The notes below the pieces were generated by a model. It saw nothing but the letters and a program-made list of their open reading frames with translations. It searched no databases and was not told the origin of the DNA. Both the position numbers and the translations under genes were made by a program. 28,331 bases of DNA from an uncultured Ruminococcus sp. (GTDB lineage: Bacteria; Bacillota; Clostridia; Oscillospirales; Ruminococcaceae), in the NCBI GenBank assembly GCA_947589205.1, contig CANQCJ010000004.1, forward strand, positions 1 through 28,331. The letters run 5' to 3'. Shown here piece by piece: positions 22,987 through 28,331 of this stretch. Positions within the stretch are counted from its first letter, which is position 1, and each line of letters begins with the position of its first letter.

Positions 22987-23742
22987 ATGCTTAGCGAAAC
23001 AAAAAAGCTTCTTGAAGGCGTAAGAGACGGCGAAATAACGGTGGACGAAGCGTTGACGAAGCTTAAAAGCGAACCGTTTGAGGATATAGGCTATGCAAAG
23101 GTCGACCACCACCGAAGGCTGCGGCAGGGATTCCCCGAGGTCATTTACGGCGCGTCAAAAACTCCCGAACAGATGACAGGGATAATCGAAGCGATGAAAA
23201 AGGGCGGTCAGGAGAGGATACTTATAACGAGACTTTCAAAGTCCTCTGCCGAGACGATCGCCAAAGAGCATGAGCTTGAATATTTTGAGGTCTGCTCTGT
23301 AGGACTTATCGGCGGCTTTCCGAAGCCGGACGGTATCGGCAGCGTCGTGATAGCGACGGGCGGCACGAGCGATATCCCGGCCGCGGAGGAAGCGGCGGTA
23401 ACGGCGCAGGCTCTCGGCAGCGAGGTGATACGGCTTTACGATGTCGGGGTAGCGGGCATACACCGTCTGCTTGCCCACAAGGAAACGATAATGAACGCTT
23501 CGGTGATAATAGCGGCAGCGGGCATGGAGGGCGCGCTTGCAAGCGTTGTCGGCGGTCTTGCCGACTGCCCGGTAATAGCCGTTCCGACAAGCGTAGGCTA
23601 CGGCGCGTCCTTCGGCGGTATATCCGCGCTGCTGTCGATGTTAAATTCCTGCGCGAGCGGAGTTTGTACCGTGAATATAGACAACGGCTTCGGCGCGGGG
23701 TATCTTGCAAGCATGATAAATCATATGGAGGCGAAAAAATGA
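22987..23742 (+). CDS. larB: Nickel-pincer cofactor biosynthesis carboxylase LarB
   Basis: A 251-residue enzyme that carboxylates and hydrolyses nicotinic acid adenine dinucleotide, the first step of nickel-pincer nucleotide synthesis. Its N terminus, including YAKVDHHRRLRQGFPEVIYG in sequence, is typical of LarB. The C-terminal half is PurE-like: IATGGTSDIPAAEEAA, GVAGIHRLL, AAGMEGALASVVGGL and PTSVGYGASFGG. ATG 22987 follows GAGGAA. It overlaps larC by ATGA, and the pair is co-translated. Length is normal for the family. Confidence 0.95.
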   Translation: MLSETKKLLEGVRDGEITVDEALTKLKSEPFEDIGYAKVDHHRRLRQGFPEVIYGASKTPEQMTGIIEAMKKGGQERILITRLSKSSAETIAKEHELEYFEVCSVGLIGGFPKPDGIGSVVIATGGTSDIPAAEEAAVTAQALGSEVIRLYDVGVAGIHRLLAHKETIMNASVIIAAAGMEGALASVVGGLADCPVIAVPTSVGYGASFGGISALLSMLNSCASGVCTVNIDNGFGAGYLASMINHMEAKK

Positions 23743-24998
23743 AAATTCTTTACATAGACTGCTCGATGGGAGCGGCGGGAGATATGCTTACGGCGGCGCT
23801 TATCGAGCTTCTGCCCGACCCGGACGCATTTTTAAAAAAGCTGAACATTCCCGGCGTGAGCTTCGAGCGTATTTACACAAAGAAATGCGGCATAACCGGC
23901 ACGCAGATGAAGGTCACGGTAAACGGCGTTGAGGAGCGTTCAGAGGACGTTCATCACGGTCACGAGCATGAGCACCATCATCATCATGAGCAGGAGCATC
24001 ACCACGACCACCGCCATGAGCACGAGCATCATCATGAACACGAGCACCACCATCACAGCTCAATGGCCGATATCGAGCGTATAGTAAACTCGCTGGATAT
24101 TTCCGAAAGGGTCAAAGCGGACGTAATGGCGGTGTATGGACTTATCGCGCAGGCGGAGAGCAGCGTTCACGGCACGGAGGTAACGCAGATACACTTCCAC
24201 GAGGTCGGCAGCATGGACGCGATAGCGGATATAACGGCGGTGTGTATGCTTATCGAGGAGCTTGCTCCCGACAGGATAGAGGTCTCGCCTATCCATGTGG
24301 GCAGCGGACAGGTCAGGTGCGCGCATGGGATATTGCCCGTTCCCGCGCCGGCGACCGCGTATATTTTAAAAGGTGTACCGATATACGGCGGTCGGATAGA
24401 GGGAGAGCTGTGCACCCCCACCGGTGCGGCTCTGCTCAAATATTTCGCCGACAGCTTCGGACCTATGCCGTCTATGGCGGTGAGCGGGATAGGCTGCGGC
24501 ATGGGCAAAAAGGACTTTGACGCGGCTAACTGCGTTAGAGCGATGATAGGCGAAAGCGCGGACAGCACGGACAGCGTTTGTCAGCTAAGCTGCAACGTTG
24601 ACGACATGACGGCGGAGGAAATGGGCTACGCACTTAAAAAGCTCTATGACGGCGGCGCGCTGGAAGCGTACACAATACCGATAGGCATGAAAAAATCCCG
24701 TCCGGGAATTTTGCTGAGCGTGCTTTGCAGACAGGAGGACAGGGAGAGTATGATAAGCCTTATCTTCAAGCACACGTCGACTATCGGCATAAGAGAAGCG
24801 ATACTTAAAAGGTATGTCATGGAGCGCAAAGCCGAGACGCTTGAAACGCCCTACGGCAGCGTAAGAAGAAAGCTGTCAGGCGGTTACGGCGCAGGCAGAG
24901 AGAAGCTTGAATATGACGACGTTGCGCGGATAGCCGATGAAAAGGATATAAGCTTAGAGCAGGCAAAGCGGCTCATATTAAGCTGCGGAAAGGACTGA
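23739..24998 (+). CDS. larC: Nickel insertase LarC for the pincer cofactor
   Basis: A 419-residue CTP-dependent protein that inserts nickel into the pincer ligand. It begins MKILYIDCSMGAAGDMLTAAL, then carries an internal metal-binding stretch, residues 72-106, in which 23 of 35 residues are histidine. Later motifs are THFHEVGSMDAIADI-like (VTQIHFHEVGSMDAIAD), SPIHVGSGQVRCAHG, PTGAALLKYF and SCNVDDMTAEEMG. In Lactobacillus plantarum larC is split and joined by a programmed frameshift; here it is one continuous frame. The start is ATG 23739, which overlaps larB. An earlier in-frame start would overlap larB more and has no support. Confidence 0.95.
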   Translation: MKILYIDCSMGAAGDMLTAALIELLPDPDAFLKKLNIPGVSFERIYTKKCGITGTQMKVTVNGVEERSEDVHHGHEHEHHHHHEQEHHHDHRHEHEHHHEHEHHHHSSMADIERIVNSLDISERVKADVMAVYGLIAQAESSVHGTEVTQIHFHEVGSMDAIADITAVCMLIEELAPDRIEVSPIHVGSGQVRCAHGILPVPAPATAYILKGVPIYGGRIEGELCTPTGAALLKYFADSFGPMPSMAVSGIGCGMGKKDFDAANCVRAMIGESADSTDSVCQLSCNVDDMTAEEMGYALKKLYDGGALEAYTIPIGMKKSRPGILLSVLCRQEDRESMISLIFKHTSTIGIREAILKRYVMERKAETLETPYGSVRRKLSGGYGAGREKLEYDDVARIADEKDISLEQAKRLILSCGKD

Positions 24999-25003
24999 AG
25001 GAA

Positions 25004-25825
25004 TTGGAAAAGATCTATGAAAAAAAGCGCGTTCTCGAAGATCATCTGCGTTCTCTCGGAAGCGCCGCGATAGCGTTTTCCGCCGGGGTGGATTCAACGT
25101 TTTTGTTAAAGACGGCGCATGACGTTTTGGGTGAAAAAGCAATAGCGGTAACGGTACGGTCTTATCTTTGTCCGTCAAGCGAATTTGAAGAAGCGGAAAA
25201 ATTCTGCAAGGAAAACGGCATAGAGCAGATAGTTATAGACTGTCAGCCGCTGACGATAGAGGGCTTCAAGCAAAATCCGAAAAACCGCTGTTATTTATGC
25301 AAGAAAAATATTTTTGAAAAAATAACCGCCGCCGCTTCCGAGCGGGGCATTAACGCGGTCGCAGAGGGTTCAAACGCGGACGATGTGAACGACTATCGTC
25401 CCGGGCTTGCCGCTTTAGCGGAGCTGAAAATAAAAAGTCCCCTGCGCAAGGCGGGGCTTACAAAAGAAGAGATACGCCGGCTTTCTCAAGAAGCCGGGTT
25501 AAAAACGTGGGACAAGCCGTCGCTTGCCTGTCTTGCAACGCGGTTCGCCTACGGCGAGGAGATCACCGAGGAAAAGCTTAAAAATACGGAGCTTGCCGAG
25601 AAGCAGTTATTTTCTCTTGGCATAAAGCAGGTTCGGGTAAGAGTGCAGGGGAGCGATGCGCGGATAGAAGTTTTAAAGAATGATTTTCCAAAGCTTCTTT
25701 CCCATGCAGAAGAAATATCAAAAAGTCTCCACGCTCTTGGCTTTACCCACGTTTCCCTCGATCTTGACGGCTACCGAACGGGCAGCATGAACGTTGGTCT
25801 GCCGCAGAACGTAGTTATACTGTAA
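25004..25825 (+). CDS. larE: Sulfur-transfer enzyme LarE for the pincer cofactor
   Basis: A 273-residue ATP-dependent sulfur transferase that converts the two carboxylates of the LarB product to thiocarboxylates. The PP-loop is AFSAGVDSTFLLKTA (24-38). CYLCK (96-100) and LACLATRF follow. Cys176 falls at the position of the sacrificial sulfur donor Cys176 known from Lactobacillus, and it is the only cysteine after residue 99. This suggests the self-sacrificing enzyme type, not the [4Fe-4S]-cluster type that needs three cysteines. The start is TTG 25004, with AAAGGA nine bases upstream; the nearby ATG is out of frame. It lies 5 bases after larC. Confidence 0.93.
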   Translation: MEKIYEKKRVLEDHLRSLGSAAIAFSAGVDSTFLLKTAHDVLGEKAIAVTVRSYLCPSSEFEEAEKFCKENGIEQIVIDCQPLTIEGFKQNPKNRCYLCKKNIFEKITAAASERGINAVAEGSNADDVNDYRPGLAALAELKIKSPLRKAGLTKEEIRRLSQEAGLKTWDKPSLACLATRFAYGEEITEEKLKNTELAEKQLFSLGIKQVRVRVQGSDARIEVLKNDFPKLLSHAEEISKSLHALGFTHVSLDLDGYRTGSMNVGLPQNVVIL

Positions 25826-25915
25826 ATTCATTCTTGTTTTACACAATAAAGGCGTATGTATATTTGTGCAAAATGCTGAAATGTGTGAACAAATAAATTT
25901 AATTGGATTTTGCCC

Positions 25916-25944
25916 TTGACGAATGTGAAAAAATGTTGTATAAT
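25916..25944 (+). promoter_or_regulatory. Sigma-A promoter for the small RNA
   Basis: TTGACG (25916-25921), 17-base spacer, TATAAT (25939-25944). Transcription should start at about 25951. Confidence 0.82.
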
Positions 25945-25950
25945 AAACAT

Positions 25951-26079
25951 GATGTTAAGATGATTAAACAGCAATGTTTGATACTAACATCCGTTTTGTT
26001 GTCTCCTTTCTTTTGTTCTACACATAGTTTTATTTTGTTTCATTTTCTTTCGCCTCACACCGTGTGAGGCTCTTTTTTT
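25951..26079 (+). ncRNA. Candidate trans-acting small RNA, about 129 nt
   Basis: A near-consensus promoter ends six bases before it and an intrinsic terminator closes it. The 5' part folds well: GATGTTA (25951-25957) pairs with TAACATC (25985-25991), and inside it AAACA-GCAA-TGTTT (25966-25979) forms a stem with a GNRA tetraloop. A long unpaired U/C-rich stretch (about 25993-26050) holds TCTCCTTTC (26002-26010), complementary to Shine-Dalgarno sites such as GAAAGGAGA. The only internal ORF (35 codons from 25961) lacks a ribosome binding site. The layout is that of a translation-blocking sRNA; I do not recognise a known family. Confidence 0.6.
26052..26079 (+). terminator. Intrinsic terminator of the small RNA
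   Basis: GCCTCAC (26052-26058), a five-base loop, GTGAGGC (26064-26070), then TCTTTTTTT. Confidence 0.9.
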
Positions 26080-26119
26080 AGCCCGCGGAGCCGCTCGCTT
26101 TGATCGTTGGGATCAGCGG

Positions 26120-26165
26120 AGTTTTGCAGTAGGCAAAACTCTATGGTTTGAGCGTAAGCTCAGAC
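26120..26165. repeat. Palindromic repeat related to the 17289 copy
   Basis: AGTTTTGC-agtag-GCAAAACT (26120-26140) is a perfect hairpin. TGAGC-gtaa-GCTCA (26149-26162), followed by GAC, closely matches the TGAGC-gca-GCTCAGAC hairpin at 17289-17307. GC-rich flanks suggest a small inserted element. Confidence 0.5.
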
Positions 26166-26208
26166 GATATTCCGGCGATTTATTTTGACAAAATTTTATT
26201 TTTTAATA

Positions 26209-26237
26209 TTGACAAAAAACGACAGACGTGATATAAT
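26209..26237 (+). promoter_or_regulatory. Consensus sigma-A promoter of the toxin mRNA
   Basis: TTGACA (26209-26214), 17-base spacer, TATAAT (26232-26237). The start should be near 26244. Confidence 0.85.
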
Positions 26238-26305
26238 ACTATACGAGGGCGACCTTAAACAAGCAGGCGGTAGGCAAAGATCTAAAGATCCGAGCCGCAA
26301 TCCTT

Positions 26306-26319
26306 CTCCCGGAAGGGAG
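26306..26319 (+). promoter_or_regulatory. Hairpin sequestering the toxin ribosome binding site
   Basis: CTCCC (26306-26310) pairs with GGGAG (26315-26319) around a GGAA tetraloop. The paired GGGAG is part of the Shine-Dalgarno AAGGGAG of the small ORF, so ribosome access should be limited, as in many type I toxins. Confidence 0.55.
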
Positions 26320-26328
26320 TGAGTCATT

Positions 26329-26409
26329 ATGAGTATTCTCGAAATACTTACGCTGATACACCTCGTACTCGACATGATCAGTATAATCGACAACAATAAA
26401 AGGAAATAA
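26329..26409 (+). CDS. Small hydrophobic peptide, putative type I toxin (holin-like)
   Basis: A 26-residue peptide starting MSILEILTLIHLVLDMISII and ending in a polar, basic tail (DNNKRK). It has one potential membrane helix. AAGGGAG lies 9 bases before ATG 26329. It has its own consensus promoter, an 85-base structured leader, and a terminator stem that begins in its last codons. The pattern (Met-Ser-x-x-Glu-x-Leu-x-Leu start, basic end, convergent antisense RNA) resembles putative holin-like type I toxins of Bacillota. Such peptides insert in the membrane and are silenced by an antisense RNA. Too short for automated ORF calling. Toxicity is inferred. Confidence 0.65.
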   Translation: MSILEILTLIHLVLDMISIIDNNKRK

Positions 26410-26488
26410 CCGCCACAGTCTCACCAGATGGCGGTTATTTTTATGACCAACTAAAAACGGGAGACACCGCTTGCGGCGGTCGTCCTCT
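26400..26488 (-). ncRNA. Putative antisense antitoxin RNA
   Basis: Transcribed leftward from the consensus promoter at 26495-26523, starting at about 26488 and ending at the shared bidirectional terminator, about 89 nt. Its 3' half is fully complementary to the end of the toxin mRNA. Near its 5' end it carries ACCGCC, which could pair with GGCGGT (about 26267-26272) in the toxin leader, and an ACCGC/GCGGT hairpin (26466-26480). No ORF or ribosome binding site is seen. Confidence 0.6.
26404..26443. terminator. Bidirectional terminator shared by toxin mRNA and antisense RNA
   Basis: A perfect 12-bp stem (AAATAACCGCCA 26404-26415 with TGGCGGTTATTT 26429-26440) and a 13-base loop. T-rich sequence follows on both strands. 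Confidence 0.85.
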
Positions 26489-26494
26489 TTTTTT

Positions 26495-26523
26495 ATTATA
26501 TCACGTTTTTTTATTTTTGTCAA
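26495..26523 (-). promoter_or_regulatory. Consensus sigma-A promoter of the antisense RNA
   Basis: Minus-strand TTGACA (26523-26518), 17-base spacer, TATAAT (26500-26495). It shares CGTGATATAATA and the downstream GAGG(A/G)CGACC with the toxin promoter. Confidence 0.85.
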
Positions 26524-26563
26524 CAGCAGATCAAAAAAATTTTTCTAATAGTCCGAACAAAGC

Positions 26564-28331
26564 TCATACGCCGATCTCTTCAGCCTCCGAAAGCGCGAAC
26601 GAATAAATGCAGCAGGCCTTGACCGGCATTGGCAGGATAAGATCCATTGCGGCTTTGTAAAGCTTTAGCTGAACGCTGTATTTTTTCAGCTCCTCACGGT
26701 CTGAGAACCTGTCGGTCTTGTAGTCGACGATAACGTAGCCGTCCGGCTCTTGAAAAATGCAGTCGCAGATACCCTGCAGCATTCCGTCCGGGGCTATCAT
26801 CTCGCCGAGCGTTTCGTCGTTTGTTATGCCGGCATCGTCGGCGCGCACCATGAATTTGACCTCGCGCATAAGCTCTTTGGAATTTTTCATTCTTTTGTAC
26901 AGCTCCGAAGCGAAGAATTTTTTCAGCGCGCTCACGTAGATGCCGTCCGCCTCGCGCTTTGTAAAGCTGCCCTGTCCGACAAGGCGGGAAATTTCCTCTT
27001 CAACGTTGTTTTCCGCCCGCGCATAATCGGCAAGCTCCATGAACAGGTGGGTATAAGTACCCCTTTGCGCGCCCGAGAGACGTTCGCTTTCTTCTTTAAG
27101 ACTGCCGAGCTGCGGATAGAACATCGGGTCGGCTTCGCCGTCCTCGCGTTCTCTGAGTTCGCTGACTATCTCGGTAACGCTGCGCTTGGACGGTGCGCGC
27201 GCTCCCTCGTTGGGGTAGCTGAACGCGTATTTTTTCAGCAGTCTGTCCACCATAAACGGATCGGGAGCGGCTTTGACAAAGCGCTTTGCCAAGGTATCCC
27301 GATCCTCGTATTTTTCCGCAAAAACATATTCCGTTTCCGGCATATCGCTGTCAAAGCGTTTTGATATTTCCGAAAGCTCCTCGCTCAGCTCGCTTCTGCC
27401 GATAGGATCGAGCAGCGGCTTGTTGTTTTTTGAAAGCATGACAGCCGCCGCCAGCCATTCGGTATAGCTTTTGCAGCTGAGCAGTATCGCGGGGGAAGCT
27501 CCGCCGGAGAGCGAGATCTCGTCGGCGAGTGCGGCGAGAGTTTTCTTCATATCGTTTCTTTCGGAGGTGCATTTTAAATACAGCGCGATCGTCAGCCGTT
27601 CCTTTGCGCGTGTGAGCGCGACATAGAGAAGCCTCAGTCTTTCGCTTAAATTTTCCCCGCGTATAGCCGTTTTAACGGCGAAGTGGGAGACAGTTTCCAT
27701 ATCGAGCAGCTTTGAATGCTTCATGCAGCTTATACCCGCGCCGAGCTGTTCGCTAAGCAGCAGTCTGCCGAAGGTGTCCTTCATATTGAAGCTTGTCGAA
27801 AGTCCGAAAAGTATCACGAAGGGATATTCCAAGCCCTTTGAGCTGTGGATAGTTTTGACCGCGATACAGCCGCCGCCGGAATTGGTGGCGAGCGCCTGCG
27901 AAAAATCTCCGCCGGATCGGGTCACGCTTTCCAAAAAGCGCAGAAATCCCGCGACTCCGCCCGTTCTGTCCTTTTCGTATTCCGCGGCGCGCTGAGTTAA
28001 AAGCCGCAGATTTGCGCGTTTCTGCCGGGGGTTTTCAAACGCGGCGGCTATCGAGAAAAAGTCGGTCTCATCGTAAATTTTGTTTATAAGGGCTTCAAGG
28101 CTCAGGCTCACCGAATAATATCTAAGCCGCTTTATAAGCTTAACGGCATCGCGGCATTTTTGTTCCAAAGCCTTATCGCCGAGCGTTATCTTAGCCGCCT
28201 CCTTTTCGTCCGCGTCCTCGTCCTTTGAAACGGAAAGTATCGTCTGCCAAAGGCGTTTGGGTTCGTCGCCGCTTTGGCAAAGCAGCTTGATATACGCCGT
28301 TTCCTGTTCGGTAAACCTGAGTATCGGCGAG
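26564..28331 (-). CDS. addA: AddA helicase-nuclease subunit, C-terminal part (cut by window edge)
   Basis: The last 588 codons of AddA, which with AddB processes double-strand breaks for recombination. Helicase domain 2 motifs are seen in VKTIHSSKGLEYPFVILFG (motif V region) and LRLLYVALTRAKERL (motif VI). The C-terminal PD-(D/E)xK nuclease reads GICDCIFQEPDGYVIVDYKTDRF, with the Asp and DYK catalytic signature intact. The frame is open to base 28331, so the start and Walker A lie outside the window; the TTG at 28168 is only an internal leucine codon. The stop codon is at 26564-26566. No terminator was found between it and the toxin locus. AddB would be expected upstream of it, outside the window. 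Confidence 0.93.
   Translation of the reverse strand, partial: SPILRFTEQETAYIKLLCQSGDEPKRLWQTILSVSKDEDADEKEAAKITLGDKALEQKCRDAVKLIKRLRYYSVSLSLEALINKIYDETDFFSIAAAFENPRQKRANLRLLTQRAAEYEKDRTGGVAGFLRFLESVTRSGGDFSQALATNSGGGCIAVKTIHSSKGLEYPFVILFGLSTSFNMKDTFGRLLLSEQLGAGISCMKHSKLLDMETVSHFAVKTAIRGENLSERLRLLYVALTRAKERLTIALYLKCTSERNDMKKTLAALADEISLSGGASPAILLSCKSYTEWLAAAVMLSKNNKPLLDPIGRSELSEELSEISKRFDSDMPETEYVFAEKYEDRDTLAKRFVKAAPDPFMVDRLLKKYAFSYPNEGARAPSKRSVTEIVSELREREDGEADPMFYPQLGSLKEESERLSGAQRGTYTHLFMELADYARAENNVEEEISRLVGQGSFTKREADGIYVSALKKFFASELYKRMKNSKELMREVKFMVRADDAGITNDETLGEMIAPDGMLQGICDCIFQEPDGYVIVDYKTDRFSDREELKKYSVQLKLYKAAMDLILPMPVKACCIYSFALSEAEEIGV

Larger units (their letters stand above)
25826..26328. 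other. 500-base gap holding a small RNA, a repeat and the toxin leader
   Basis: No ordinary protein gene is visible. In order there are AT-rich sequence with the 15-base motif copy, a promoter, a structured RNA with terminator, a palindromic repeat, a second promoter and the leader of the toxin gene. No clear terminator follows larE directly; the small RNA terminator may end both transcripts. Confidence 0.65.

Noticed and set aside
25961..26068. 35-codon ORF inside the small RNA
   Set aside because: No ribosome binding site, and its frame runs through both the 5' hairpin and the terminator stem.
1..28331. CRISPR array, tRNA, rRNA, transposase or prophage genes
   Set aside because: No regularly spaced identical repeats, no cloverleaf or rRNA-like sequence, and no transposase or phage proteins in any frame.

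Overview
The window reads as chromosome of an anaerobic, endospore-forming Clostridia-type bacterium (Bacillota), most likely an Oscillospiraceae/Ruminococcaceae relative. The reasons are a complete spoIIAA-spoIIAB-sigF operon, an AddA-type helicase-nuclease, Gram-positive style promoters (several exact TTGACA-N17-TATAAT matches) and strong AGGAGG-type ribosome binding sites. Genus is not decidable from what I see. Nearly every real gene has a good ribosome binding site, and neighbours often overlap by ATGA or TGATG.

Layout. 1-334 (-): 5' end of homoserine dehydrogenase. 553-1176 (+): six-pass DUF308/HdeD-like membrane protein with a textbook terminator. 1361-2792 (-): sigF, spoIIAB and spoIIAA, the forespore sigma factor switch, preceded by Spo0A-box-like sites and a -10 element. 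3095-17167 (+): a 14 kb transport locus between a consensus promoter and a strong terminator. It holds two LolD-type ABC ATPases (the second with an AbrB/SpoVT-like C-terminal domain), a 1007-residue secreted solute-binding protein, a MalF/MalG-type permease pair, a membrane-anchored NHL-propeller/TPR protein, a YIP1-family membrane protein, an 844-residue secreted protein resembling the DUF5696 family, and a second MalF/MalG-type permease pair. 17371-19133 (+): ECF sigma factor and membrane-anchored anti-sigma factor. 19247-22129 (+): beta-lactamase-fold serine hydrolase and a MutS-like ATPase. 22203-22915 (+): two small membrane proteins. 22987-25825 (+): larB, larC and larE for the nickel-pincer cofactor, without larA. 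25916-26079: a probable free-standing small RNA. 26209-26523: a probable type I toxin-antitoxin locus with a 26-residue peptide and a convergent antisense RNA. 26564-28331 (-): C-terminal part of addA.

The 14 kb locus is the best candidate for an undescribed system. It combines two importer-type permease pairs, one giant receptor, three further envelope proteins and two ATPases of the wrong class for sugar import (no MalK/MsmX regulatory domain), one of which carries a transcription-factor-like domain. The RNA-level loci at 25.9-26.5 kb are the second interesting area. Related heptad/palindrome repeats sit in several gene junctions.
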